Source of the DNA: Saccharomycopsis fibuligera x Saccharomycopsis cf. fibuligera
Taxonomy: Eukaryota > Ascomycota > Saccharomycetes > Ascoideales > Saccharomycopsidaceae
Direction: 5' to 3'
Length of the DNA stretch: 64,000 nt
NCBI GenBank assembly: GCA_001936135.1
Contig: CP012818.1
Coordinates: 2,542,001-2,606,000, forward strand
This document shows, in pieces, positions 54,798 to 64,000 of this stretch. The position numbers and the translations under genes are program-made. The stretch's first letter is position 1, and the number at the start of each line of letters is the position of its first letter. The notes beneath the pieces were generated by a model that was given only the letters and a program-made list of their open reading frames with translations, was not told where the DNA came from and made no database searches.

Positions 54798-56778
54798 AAT
54801 ATAGGTAAATAATCAATCTAAGTCATCTACAATAAATCTATATCCGAAAATATTTTCTTAGTAGTTGTATTTGTATTTATAGAGCTACTCCATCCCTTAT
54901 TTTTCAAACTTGAATTTATTTAGTAATCGAAGAACAATTTCCAAAGGTAGAAACAAGGGACCTGTCAAAATATTCGCTCTATTATAATAAAATAAACATG
55001 TAACCTTATTCACATACACCTTCTTCAACCTTTCTTTGTAGTTTCTCCTTTCTCATCTTTACATAAACGGTATGCTGAAACTCTCTCAATGTGAATAAAC
55101 CCACTGTGAAAGCTTGATCTTTTTATGAAATTATAACATAACATTCTAGAAATTCTATTGTAATAAAAATCAGGCTCAGAGACTATCTCCTTCTAGTGCG
55201 GCACCAAATTTGAAATTTCAAAAGTGTCTGTCTTCCGTGTAGTTTATATTGCCTTTGCTTCATCTAAGTATCAAATTGGGTCCTGAAATTTCCGCTTTGA
55301 CTCCTTGAGAAAAAGGAATGCTTGTGTAAGCCGAATTAAAGTGTCGGGTACGATGCATGCCATGCTTTTTGCAGTTCTACTGCAACCTAGCGTATTAAAT
55401 TGCATATTCTGGGTCCGCTTACTGTTACTTTAACCTTAAAATAAGATACACTGTAAACAATTACAAAACACTGAGGTTAACATTACGCTACAAAACAAGT
55501 TTACAAGCTTAACAAGGCAATATATCACTAGGTTTCATCAATGATATAAACAAAATATCTAAATTAGGCACAGATTATTGCAAGAAAATGCTTGTGTTGA
55601 TCAAGAAGTGATAGGTTTATCTATTTTGTAAAACACCCAATTTTATGCAATCGTCTGAGTCTTGCTATTAGACAAATTTGTGGCAGTGGTCCTCCTGGGA
55701 AACCCGTTATCATCTGTGTTCTTAAAATGAGACGTTGGTTGCGTTTTAGTTGACTTGTCCATGTTACGTCAAGTACTAGAGATGGATAATAATACCATGT
55801 CACTAGAACATCTTGACCCAGAAATTATTACAAAGCAAAAACTTGAGGCATTTTGAGCAATCGTTGATGTTTAACATCTGTGGTGCTGATTGACAGGAAC
55901 ATGGTTTCATCGTTATATATTGAAAGTCTTATTTGGCAAGTATAAATGCTGTGGGGCTGTGGAGCTCACAAGATATGGGAGAAATTTTAAAGATAGTATG
56001 ACATTTGGAACTTAACCAGACACACATCATTCATACCTATTATCATATACGTTAAAAAATAACTAATTTTGTCTTGATCGTGATGGTTAATGATGACCTC
56101 GATGACTATGTTTTGTCGATAAGGGTTGAAACAATTGTTTTATTATTAAAAGAAAAATTCAAAGAAAATGTAGATGACTTATATACAAAGTAATTCCTTT
56201 TTTATAAAGTGGACATACATAATGTTAGTCATCCGGCTCCTGATTCGTGCTTTTTCTAATTGGTGTTTAATTAAATTGCCTAAAATCTTGTTTTTGATGC
56301 AACTGGGCCACTTTCTTTGGTTTTTATAAACACTTGACTGAACGCATTAGATTGAACAGTATTCTAGTAACTTTGACAGGGCACTCTACTAAATTTAGTG
56401 AGAGTCTTTATACATTCAATGAAGTGAAAAAAAAACTAAATCCTAACTTAATTGAAAAATAACATACTGGATGGGTAAGTACAGGATGCTCTAGCGTATA
56501 CTATCTTTCCAATTCATTTCAAAATATTTTCAACTGGCTTCCAAGCACAATTATCTAGAAAAATGCTCAACTAAATAAACAGAAATCACTTTGTCAGTCT
56601 TATGAGTTTGTGAGTTTTTGTACTTTTTAAGATTAGAAACTCAACAGTTGCAAAGTAATTCCAAGAAAGTTCCTCAGAATTGGAGATAGATAAAAACCAT
56701 TGCAACATCGTCACTTTGGCCGTATATCCGCTTATTCTTGATCATTAAATCTAATCTTTAGCCTCCAAAGCGATAAAA

Positions 56779-56913
56779 ACAGTTAAATCAGCAGCCATAA
56801 TGGCAAGTAGCACATTGAGGATGTGAGGCTAGGAAACCAACTTGTGAACCACAAGGGTGTTACTTGGCTGTACGAACATTATAATCATTACGATGTCAGC
56901 AGATCCAAGTCAT
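56779..56913 (-). pseudogene. decayed zinc-ribbon gene (relic D)
   Basis: ATG 56913 opens M-T-W-I-C-stop-H-R: the W-x-C-C-x-C block with the second Cys as TGA and the third as CGT. In the same frame, 25 codons on (one more stop within), is Q-C-A-T-C-H-Y-G-C-stop-F-N-C, in which C1, C4 and C12 are kept and C9 is TGA. The linker length is like that of copy 1. Three stop codons make it inactive. Confidence 0.65.
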
Positions 56914-57343
56914 CAAAGGATATTCAGTATCAAATGGTCTGATTATCGCTGTGCGAACGGAACCCAAATGAAACTCTGCTTTAAAATAGTTGGCTAAATT
57001 GATAAATTTGTTTTGGTAAGAGCGGTTACTTCTGGTTTCTGAAGTTTAATTTCCATCCTGACATTCCATTATACTACTGATAAGAAATTTTCACAGATAT
57101 AGCTCCCAAAGCCTTTAACAAAAACAGAGTTTTTACTTGGAAGCTTTTTCAAAGTTTTTAGACCTTTTATTTATTAGTGGTATGATTCTGTACAATTGCT
57201 AAAATGACTGATCACATTTCAAAATTACACCAGCGTTCCCTTTTCTTGCTTTGCACATTCGCAGAATGGAGTACGTATCCATATCAATACCAATTTTGAC
57301 GGTAAACAGCACTTGCCTTTGGTTCCTTTTTGAAAGTTAGCAA

Positions 57344-58684
57344 TCAGAGAAAATCCAATTGTCGATTCCAGTTGAAATTACTCGTCACCCCTTCTAACTT
57401 AATAGCTACAAATTTTGCTTTATCCAATTTAACCTCCACTTTCCACTGCGATTTCACCACACTAAGCACGAGTTCTTCTTGAGTCTGTTGATTCAACAAA
57501 TCACCAATCCAACCTTCTTTTAATTCTACACCATTAAGTTTCATGTGAGTCGATTTCAATATCTCTGCATTAACAATTGTAGCAGTCTGTACCTTATCAC
57601 TTTCGGCTTGCGTAATTTGGAAACTAGTGCTGTTGATTATAGGGTTGTCGACAAGTTGCTTGAATGTATTGCGAATCGTTTTACTAATATTGTTGACGAA
57701 TTTGAGTTTAACCGTCCGTGAGTATTTGTCGAAAACTAAAAAAGTCTCATTGGAATCAATTTGAACAACAAGATCTCTTTCTTTAGTGTCCATGTATGGT
57801 CTAAGGTATTTCACTGCTGTGTACAATTCTGGCTGAGCGAGATTCACAGCAAAATTAGAAAGATCATTACTGGAGGTGTTGCTAACACTGTTTTGTTTTG
57901 GATCCCCATCCAAGCATATCCTTAAGCCCTTTCTTTTAATGTCGTCAAGAAAAAGCAAAATTTCTTCATTTAAAGTGAATGGATTGATAAAGATATGATG
58001 TGCCACTAACTTTTGCTCAAGGGCATGGAAATGATAATATCTGCATTCCCTGATCAAAGCGCCACGTATGACACTGGAATCAATATCACGATCGTAGCCT
58101 TTCAAGAAATCCACAATCATGGCAAAAAGCGTTGGGCATCGATCCGGAAGAGCAATTGGAGCTTGTGGAGGTGGTCGAACTACATTCTTGCTAGCAAGCA
58201 ATGTGGTTGGGTCTCTGAAAATGGAGTTGTAAGTAACACTGAAAAAATTGGGATAATTTCCCTCAGAACTAATAATTTTCTTGGAAAACTTGAATGCTTG
58301 ATTACCAATATCAGCAAATATGTCAAACTTGTACAAGAGTTCTTGTAATCTTGGTAAGCTGAAGTAGAAAGAGTCAGAAAATAAGTAAACAAATTCCATT
58401 GGTGACAGAACTTCAAGATAGTATCCTTGCAAATGCATTATAATTTTGTCAAACACCCTAGGAGAACGGTCAATAAACAATGTCTTGTCAGCATTTTCCA
58501 GCTTACTAAAATAGTTGGTGAAATATGACGGCGAGTCCGATGATAATGAAGCCCCACTGATGTTGTAGCTCTTGTTTCCCACTCGAATGTTGTACATCTT
58601 TTCCATAGGAAGCACTTCAGGAATTACAGGCTGAAACTCGAGCTCTGCTTGGCTGTCAAAGCTAGGGGTATGAAAATTGCTCAT
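57344..58684 (-). CDS. BTB/POZ domain protein, YDR132C/YLR108C-like
   Basis: 446 aa from ATG 58684. A BTB/POZ (T1-like) fold starts near residue 30: YNIRVGNKSYNISGASLSSD, FTNYFSKLENADKTLFIDRS, then VFDKIIMHLQGYYLEVL. The middle part continues with a conserved LRLPDRCPTLFAMIVDFLKG-like segment and RGALIRECRYYHFHALEQKL. This resembles the pair of little-studied S. cerevisiae proteins Ydr132c and Ylr108c. Role unknown; BTB domains mediate protein contacts. Convergent/divergent context: divergent from TRM82 across 280 bp. Confidence 0.78.
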   Translation of the reverse strand: MSNFHTPSFDSQAELEFQPVIPEVLPMEKMYNIRVGNKSYNISGASLSSDSPSYFTNYFSKLENADKTLFIDRSPRVFDKIIMHLQGYYLEVLSPMEFVYLFSDSFYFSLPRLQELLYKFDIFADIGNQAFKFSKKIISSEGNYPNFFSVTYNSIFRDPTTLLASKNVVRPPPQAPIALPDRCPTLFAMIVDFLKGYDRDIDSSVIRGALIRECRYYHFHALEQKLVAHHIFINPFTLNEEILLFLDDIKRKGLRICLDGDPKQNSVSNTSSNDLSNFAVNLAQPELYTAVKYLRPYMDTKERDLVVQIDSNETFLVFDKYSRTVKLKFVNNISKTIRNTFKQLVDNPIINSTSFQITQAESDKVQTATIVNAEILKSTHMKLNGVELKEGWIGDLLNQQTQEELVLSVVKSQWKVEVKLDKAKFVAIKLEGVTSNFNWNRQLDFL

Positions 58685-58860
58685 AATTGCAGATTAGATG
58701 AAGGTTAAATGTGTTTAAGGCGCTAACGATGTCAAACTAATACATAGCTTCAAGAGAAGTAGCCAATATAATATAATAACATTAGTATTACACGTTTGTC
58801 TATAGATGAAAATACCACAACGTTCGGAGCCCCGGGGTAGAAGAAAAGTGGAACTTTAAT

Positions 58861-58894
58861 GCGATGAGCTGCAAAACAGAAATAAAAAAATTTT
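58861..58894 (+). promoter_or_regulatory. PAC and RRPE-like elements upstream of TRM82
   Basis: A perfect PAC box GCGATGAGCT at 58861-58870 is followed by AAAAAAATTTT (58884-58894), an RRPE-like block, 73 bp before the ATG. This pair marks ribosome-biogenesis and tRNA-modification genes. Confidence 0.7.
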
Positions 58895-58966
58895 ATTTTT
58901 ATTTCAACGGTGATAATTGAAAGAGACTATATCAGACACTACCCCAACAAAACCAGCACACGCATA

Positions 58967-60526
58967 ATGAAACATCCATTGCAGTCATTCATCCTCAACA
59001 AGCAAGGTACTATTTTGTTTGCTGCTGTACAGAATAATATTCTTGCCTTTAATTTGAGCAATGGTGCTCTTTTGGACCAGTGGACTGACACTGTAGGCAC
59101 CGACTTCACCATTAGGAAGAAGTTTGAAAAGATTATTGAGCAGGCCAAGAAAAGCGATAGTGAGAATGCAAAAGAGATAGAAACCAGCGAAGGGGATGTT
59201 GAACAGGTCGGAGAGAAGAAATCCGGTAAATCTGAACCCGAAAACTTCGAAGAGTTTGTGAACAAAGACAGCACAGCTGCAAGTGCTGCGATTAGTACTG
59301 CTGCTTCAAGTGCCAGTACTACTACACAAGAAAACACTCCAGAAGCATTGTCCTTAACAGAACAACCCGATGCTAAAAAGCAAAAGTTGAACAGTAGCAA
59401 ATCTAAACCTAAACACAAAAGAAAGAATAAAGTTCCAAAGATCCCAACCCCTGGACCAGGAGCTCCGCAGATCTACAACGATATTCGTAACTTATTTCTC
59501 ACACCAAGTGAAACATACCTAATTGCTACTACAAACTCAGATAAAGCAGCAATTGTATTTAAGTTGAATTATGATAACGAAAACAACAATCAAGATACAA
59601 AACTACTTGAATTGGTGAAAAGACAGCCCTTCCCTAAAAGACCATGCTCTGTTGCCGTTTCACAAGACGAGAAAAACATCATTTTGGGAGACAAGTTTGG
59701 TGATGTTTATTCTATTGAATTTGACCGTCCAATAATAGAAGATTTCAGCGAATCATTAAATAGTGACGATCCAAAAAATCTTCCAATTCCAATTCTTGGA
59801 CATGTTTCCATGTTAACTAGTCTAGTGGTAACTGATGACTCAATGGGCAAACAGAAAATTATTACTGCCGACAGAGATGAGCATATTAGGATATCTAACT
59901 ATCCTAAATCTTTTGTCATTGACAGATGGTTGTTCGGCCATAGAGAATTTGTTTCTGAGTTGGTAATACCAAATTTTAACAAAAAATTGTTGATTAGTGC
60001 TGGAGGTGATGAATTTTTCATTCTTTGGGCATGGGAAAAAAGCGAAGAGCCCTTATTACAAAAAGTCAGCATCAAAGACTTGATTCAACCATATTTGACC
60101 TCTGAAGCACATGCTGTGCCTGAAAGATGGTTGAAAGATGACAAGGAAAAGAAGGAATTTTCTATTTCTAAGATTGCCGTTAGTGAAAGCTTGAAAAAAT
60201 TGTACGTGTTGGTAGAGCAAACTAAGGTAATTTTAGTGTACAAGTTTACAGATAATGAGAAATTTGACCAAGTGGAATACGAGGGCAAAATTGAAGACAA
60301 TTTTCCGATAACTTGGATGCAAGTTGACAATACTAATGACAAGTTGTACTATGCAGTGGACACTAGAGTCAGTAATGAGCTTGTGAAAGTAGTTGACTTG
60401 AAGAGCAACGCCAAAGTTGAACCGATGGTCAATTTGGGAGAAAATAGCCCGGTGGAAGTGGACAGCGAAAAGGATATTTATCCATTGTACATTGTTGGAC
60501 AGCTTCGTAAGAGAAGTGAACATTAG
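58967..60526 (+). CDS. TRM82: WD-repeat subunit of the tRNA (guanine-N7) methyltransferase
   Basis: 519 aa from ATG 58967 (MKHPLQSFILNKQGTILFAA); the frame is open further upstream but without an ATG. Residues 60-165 are an acidic/Ala-rich insert ending in a basic patch, KSKPKHKRKNKVPKIPTPGP. WD blades follow: IYNDIRNLFLTPSETYLIA, IILGDKFGDVYSIEF, ILGHVSMLTSLVV, IITADRDEHIRISNYP, WLFGHREFVSELV and LLISAGGDEFFILWAWE. The end IYPLYIVGQLRKRSEH matches yeast Trm82 (444 aa). It partners with Trm8 to make m7G46 in tRNA, in the nucleus. The promoter has PAC and RRPE-like elements. Confidence 0.93.
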   Translation: MKHPLQSFILNKQGTILFAAVQNNILAFNLSNGALLDQWTDTVGTDFTIRKKFEKIIEQAKKSDSENAKEIETSEGDVEQVGEKKSGKSEPENFEEFVNKDSTAASAAISTAASSASTTTQENTPEALSLTEQPDAKKQKLNSSKSKPKHKRKNKVPKIPTPGPGAPQIYNDIRNLFLTPSETYLIATTNSDKAAIVFKLNYDNENNNQDTKLLELVKRQPFPKRPCSVAVSQDEKNIILGDKFGDVYSIEFDRPIIEDFSESLNSDDPKNLPIPILGHVSMLTSLVVTDDSMGKQKIITADRDEHIRISNYPKSFVIDRWLFGHREFVSELVIPNFNKKLLISAGGDEFFILWAWEKSEEPLLQKVSIKDLIQPYLTSEAHAVPERWLKDDKEKKEFSISKIAVSESLKKLYVLVEQTKVILVYKFTDNEKFDQVEYEGKIEDNFPITWMQVDNTNDKLYYAVDTRVSNELVKVVDLKSNAKVEPMVNLGENSPVEVDSEKDIYPLYIVGQLRKRSEH

Positions 60527-61637
60527 TTTGTATAGTATTTAACTAATAAATGCGATACATTGAATGTTTATAATAATAAATAAGCATAATAGTGCGCACG
60601 AAGATATATCTGGCTAGTTACTCGACACTAATTGAATTTACTGGAGAATATGTGCCAAAATAATAACTTTTCCGGTATACTCGTAAATTATTGGCAGATC
60701 AAAACTAAAAGTGCTAAATGATAGAGCTGCTGAGTGTTATTAAGCTGGAATACTTGCAGTCAAACATCACAAACCTCAAAAAAGCAATATTAACGCTAAT
60801 AGAACTTGTAAATTGGATTAGTAATTATAAATGATGATTGCCGATTCAGTTTGGACTCTGTAGTACCATTGTCTAGGCAATATGCCCGCTCTCTAGTAAA
60901 TATATTGTAGAGATTTTTCTATATTCAACACTATTGACAGAAACTCGCAAAAGCAAATTAATATATTTGGCCATATAACAAACTTTTAAAAAAAAATAAT
61001 AATATATCCAATAAAGCATGCATAAAACTAATATAAAACAGCAGAAGCTGCTGCACGAAGTCATAATCCTTCAAGTTGAACCGTACACCCACAATGAAGT
61101 ACGATAGCAATAATAAGCTTGTGGCAATCGCAAGTTGGGGGTTGTTACAATTCTTGGAGCTTTAAATTCACCTTGGTGATGTCGCCAAAGTTTTTATGCC
61201 AATATTGAGGTGGCCAGCAATACCAATTCAAGAAAAATACACCATCTGCTTCCTCGCAAAGCTTGCAAAGGGAAACCATGTTGCAACTGCCAGGCGCCTG
61301 AACTAGATAAAAAAATGTTATAAGCGTTCAAGTACAGTTTGGAGAGATTTAAAAAAAAGAACAGAACGCCGAAGAGAGGATGGAGCAGATATAATCTTGA
61401 ATTTTGAATATTGAATATGACAATGATGGCAAGTGTTTGCTGTTGATGTTTTACAATTTTGCTAAGTGTGCGGTACTTGATGCTGCATGTCAGCGGCTTC
61501 TGTTATAATCTGTGCGCTTCCTCAAAATTAAGCGCCTAAAAATACACACGCACATACGGACTTATCAATATTACTATGGTTAAAACCATTACTTAACACA
61601 TACACCACATAGACTTCATAACGCACAATAGAAAGTT
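60527..61637. other. intergenic region right of TRM82
   Basis: 1.1 kb. On the plus strand an ATG at 61423 opens M-M-A-S-V-C-C-stop-C-F (61423-61452), which looks like the first Cys block with Trp changed and a TGA at the variable position; a later G-F-C-Y-N-L-C-A is in the same frame. This may be a remnant next to copy 11. Confidence 0.4.
61145..61279 (-). CDS. very small Cys/Trp-rich open frame
   Basis: 44 aa from ATG 61279: MVSLCKLCEEADGVFFLNWY, then C-W-P-P-Q-Y-W and a tail ending KLQEL. It has C-x2-C followed by W-Y-C-W, that is family-like blocks in reversed order, which could arise from fusion of two degraded neighbouring copies. It may equally be chance. Function unknown. Confidence 0.22.
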   Translation of the reverse strand: MVSLCKLCEEADGVFFLNWYCWPPQYWHKNFGDITKVNLKLQEL

Positions 61638-61838
61638 ATGAACGCAGCTACTAGACAGCTTTTCATTTCCATTCGGACCACCAGCAAAGGCGAATTGTAC
61701 CACTGGACATGTTGCAAGTGTCATAATTTCCATCATTTAGGAAGCAACAAACGCAAAGTTAAGGATGCTGAGCTGTTTTGCAAAAAATGCCATCACGGGG
61801 TATGCGGCGCTTGTTATCGAAATTCTCCTGAATTTTAG
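61638..61838 (+). CDS. small zinc-ribbon-like protein, W-CC-C family (copy 11)
   Basis: 66 aa from ATG 61638; the only intact copy on the plus strand. N-terminus MNAATRQLFISIRTTSKGEL, then YHWTCCKCHNFHH, a 19-residue lysine-rich linker and CKKCHHGVCGACYRNSPEF. All consensus positions are filled, including the His. It sits beyond BTB and TRM82, separated from the main array. Confidence 0.8.
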   Translation: MNAATRQLFISIRTTSKGELYHWTCCKCHNFHHLGSNKRKVKDAELFCKKCHHGVCGACYRNSPEF

Positions 61839-62174
61839 CGGTTGTTTTGTAAATTTTTTTTTTTGTTTGAATAAAAGTTTTAGAAATAAATGATTGTTCT
61901 TTGATTTGTATCGCGGTGTGTCTAAAGTTTGTGGATATTTACCTACTTGGGCGCTTACGTGTAATGTTATAGACCATGATATGAGCCATAGCCAAGCTAG
62001 GAGCACAAAACCAACGGTATGGTAGGATAAACTATTCTGGGCGCTTTTCTTGAATGCTGTTAAAAACTACGATTCATCTCAGGGAACTAGTGGCATGCCG
62101 ATAGTTAGAATATCTTGAAATCTTCAATACTAAAATAAGGCCTAAATTTAAGTCCTTTTTTTACAACTGAAATC

Positions 62175-62175
<1 letters not shown>

Positions 62176-62202
<27 letters not shown>
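62176..62202. repeat. poly(A) tract, 27 nt
   Basis: A homopolymer just before the small frame at 62224. Confidence 0.9.
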
Positions 62203-62205
<3 letters not shown>

Positions 62206-62223
62206 GAAAGAATAAAATAAAAT

Positions 62224-62430
62224 ATGAAAGAAAAAGTAGAGAATAATTTACTCTTTGAATCAATCGACACTTCAATTTTGTCCTGGAATACTTGTTACAG
62301 TTGCCAGAATGAGACAAACTGGAAACTTAAGAGTGCTTCAACTATGCCAGATATTCACAATTATTGTTTGTTTTTGGGAAATTGGTTTAAAAGCAATTTA
62401 TTAACTGGTACATGTGATCAAAATATATAA
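62224..62430 (+). CDS. small open frame, possibly a diverged zinc-ribbon relative
   Basis: 68 aa from ATG 62224. It contains ILSWNTCYSCQNETNW, which could be the first Cys block with one extra residue after Trp and one Cys as Tyr; no C-x2-C second block follows. It lies 390 bp after copy 11 on the same strand. May be a degraded copy or a random frame. Confidence 0.25.
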   Translation: MKEKVENNLLFESIDTSILSWNTCYSCQNETNWKLKSASTMPDIHNYCLFLGNWFKSNLLTGTCDQNI

Positions 62431-62673
62431 AAATATAGCAAACAACCTCATCAACAATCACTTTGCTCTATCTCATGTTAAAGAATATTCTTACCTAATC
62501 CATTACAACCGCTCTGCAGCAAAGCGCTTTTTTCTTCGAGGTCAGTTCTCCGCGATCTACAAAAAGAAAAAATTCAAATCACAACAAAAGAACTCAACTT
62601 CACGGAAACTACTCAATGGATCAACGATTCAAATACTTACAATTAGAAATATTAGACCAATAAAGACACAATC

Positions 62674-63546
62674 ATGGCACAATTCAGAATAAGGGGCCTT
62701 TTGAGTAAAGGCTATAGCTTGTTTTTTCGCAATAAAGGGTACCGATATCCAATTTTTTATCAATGCCATCTTTTTACTCTCAAATATTGCCCACCCCAAC
62801 ATTACTTAACCCTTTTTCAGAAATCATATCCAGTAGCAATGAACTTCGAATATCCAATCAACACCGATCCTTTGATTTTCAATATTAAGGTATCAGATGT
62901 AAGCCATCCTTCAGGGAACCCAAAACAGTTGACACAGGTGCGAAAATACATTGATAAATATTTTAGAGGAGCTAATCCGTTCAAGTATGCCTGTTTGAGA
63001 AACCGTTCTAAACGATTTGTGCTATCCCAAGTGACAGAAATAATAGCAAGTGATAAGAAACATTTACCAGAGAATGCTCTAGGTAACTCAAATGAAACCT
63101 TTAGTAAGCCTAACAAGCTGCCAAAAAATAATTTACTAAATCAGGAAGATATCGACAAGGCTTACCATGGGGTTTTCCTATTCAGGTTTGCCCTTTGTCC
63201 GTCAGAAGAGAACTTTGAACAATTCAAAGAACACCTTCAAATAGCTTTTCGCAAACTAAAAAACTTACTGAAAGAAGATTTGTACAAAATTAAGCGAGGA
63301 GTTAAGCTTTCTAACAAGGACACTCAAGTTCCATTTCAAAGTGTGGTGAGGCAATGCATTTTGGATAAAAATAGTATATCCAATCGAAATTTTTTTGGGT
63401 TTGTTAGAGATGAGGATATTGATGTGATGAAGAATAATTTGGACAAAAATGAAAATTTAAGCAAAGGGTTGTTGTTGAAGGTACCTATGGAAGAAAGAAT
63501 GAAGAAGGGTGGATTGAAGAAAATTCTTGGTGACAATTTGGTGTGA
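62674..63546 (+). CDS. unrecognised protein with a possible mitochondrial presequence
   Basis: 290 aa from ATG 62674. The first 24 residues (MAQFRIRGLLSKGYSLFFRN and on) are rich in Arg/Lys/Ser with no acidic residue and can form an amphipathic helix, as in mitochondrial targeting signals. The body is soluble, Lys- and Asn-rich and about 11 % aromatic, with MNFEYPINTDPLIFNIKVSD near residue 55 and HLQIAFRKLKNLLKEDL near 190. The end is basic (EERMKKGGLKKILGDNLV). I do not recognise a family. A fast-evolving mitochondrial gene-expression factor is one possibility; that is inference. Convergent with the partial gene at the right edge. Confidence 0.65.
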   Translation: MAQFRIRGLLSKGYSLFFRNKGYRYPIFYQCHLFTLKYCPPQHYLTLFQKSYPVAMNFEYPINTDPLIFNIKVSDVSHPSGNPKQLTQVRKYIDKYFRGANPFKYACLRNRSKRFVLSQVTEIIASDKKHLPENALGNSNETFSKPNKLPKNNLLNQEDIDKAYHGVFLFRFALCPSEENFEQFKEHLQIAFRKLKNLLKEDLYKIKRGVKLSNKDTQVPFQSVVRQCILDKNSISNRNFFGFVRDEDIDVMKNNLDKNENLSKGLLLKVPMEERMKKGGLKKILGDNLV

Positions 63547-63829
63547 TATCAACAGGGGGACCATACAAGTTTACATATCGAAATTAATTTTGTAACGTTA
63601 AGCTTTTGATAAAATCTATAATAAACTGTTAAAGCCTGAAAATAAGCATGCTAAGAGAGAAGCAAAATACAAACAAAGGAACGGAAAAATGAGATGATTA
63701 ACCTGCCTATTCACAAATAGGCTTTAATGGTTGATGAACAGCATATTAAGAATCGAGACGAGATAAAACAAATTAAAACAAATTGAAATGAATTTTTGTG
63801 ATAAGAATAATGCTATATTGGCAGGCAAA
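63547..63829. other. short convergent intergenic region
   Basis: 283 bp between two convergent reading frames. Nothing specific seen. Confidence 0.5.
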
Positions 63830-64000
63830 TCAGGATGAATGATATGCTAAATTGGCAGTATTGCACAGTGAAGCAGGAGCGGCAAAGCTAACAATAATAT
63901 CTGTGGCTGAAGTAACAGTGACAATATCCGTGATAGTATAAGTTGTTGGTGTGTCCCTGACTCGGAGATCTATTTTTGAATGTTCATTACCATTTTTCTC
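63830..64000 (-). CDS. 3' end of a Thr/Ser-rich, probably secreted or cell-wall protein (partial)
   Basis: 56 codons run off the right edge on the minus strand and stop with TGA at 63832-63830. The translation contains TPTTYTITDIVTVTSATDII, the Thr/Val/Ser pattern common in yeast mannoproteins, followed by VSFAAPASLCNTANLAYHSS. No C-terminal hydrophobic GPI signal is visible. The frame is open to the edge, so the start lies outside the window. A short open frame by chance cannot be excluded. Confidence 0.4.
   Translation of the reverse strand, partial: EKNGNEHSKIDLRVRDTPTTYTITDIVTVTSATDIIVSFAAPASLCNTANLAYHSS

Larger units (their letters stand above)
54263..57343. other. 3-kb gene-free stretch holding zinc-ribbon remnants
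   Basis: Beyond the two relics listed separately, no supported gene. Two weaker pieces on the minus strand: stop-R-C-C-N-G at 56695-56712, and G-K-C-C-L-P with a later F-C-E-C-A at about 57235-57310. Confidence 0.45.

Noticed and set aside
52643-57343. Regional centromere in the long gene-free interval
   Set aside because: No flanking inverted repeats or point-centromere elements were recognised; decayed array copies explain the emptiness better.
60743-62310. Shared 12-mer CTGGAATACTTG near 60745 and 62282 as evidence of duplication
   Set aside because: Repeated 12-mers are expected by chance in 64 kb; flanks do not align well.

Overview
The window is nuclear DNA of a budding yeast (Saccharomycotina). 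It is AT-rich. Its genes have close counterparts in yeast: RPL7, SRM1, ENP1, MMS4, AVL9, TRM82, JLP1, OXP1 and a xylose reductase. The three introns found are short-to-medium and yeast-like, with GTAAGT/GTATGT donors; both RPL7 introns carry the TACTAAC branch site. Intergenic DNA is long for a yeast. CTG codons are rare in the conserved genes, so I could not decide from the sequence whether CTG is Leu or Ser; all translations assume Leu.

Layout. 0.1-18 kb is mostly housekeeping: an ICMT-like membrane protein, a secreted Cys-rich protein, RPL7 with two introns and an intronic box C/D snoRNA, MMS4/EME1, SRM1 (RCC1) and ENP1 with a PAC/RRPE promoter. 18.5-37.8 kb is a run of accessory catabolic genes: JLP1-type dioxygenase, flavin monooxygenase, Dal5-type permease, fructosyl-amino-acid-oxidase-like flavoenzyme, Zn2Cys6 regulator with an intron inside its zinc cluster, xylose reductase and 5-oxoprolinase. 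AVL9 lies at 39.7-43.8 kb. A BTB protein, TRM82 and an unrecognised, possibly mitochondrial, protein lie at 57.3-63.5 kb. The 3' end of a Thr-rich protein enters at the right edge.

The unusual part is a family of very small Cys-rich proteins (39-83 aa) with the pattern W-x-C-C-x-C-x(8-25)-C-x2-C-x-[HNY]-x2-C-x2-C. I count eleven intact genes: one at 24 kb, one at 38.7 kb, eight between 44.7 and 54.3 kb and one at 61.7 kb. Most are too short for default gene callers. Ten lie on the minus strand. Between them the gene-poor DNA holds decayed copies in which the Cys codons have become TGA, CGT, TAC or GGC, or which carry a 1-nt deletion, but which keep the same codon spacing. The block is therefore a birth-and-death array. 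By pattern it resembles a small double zinc-ribbon family that I recall from filamentous ascomycetes; its function is not known to me.
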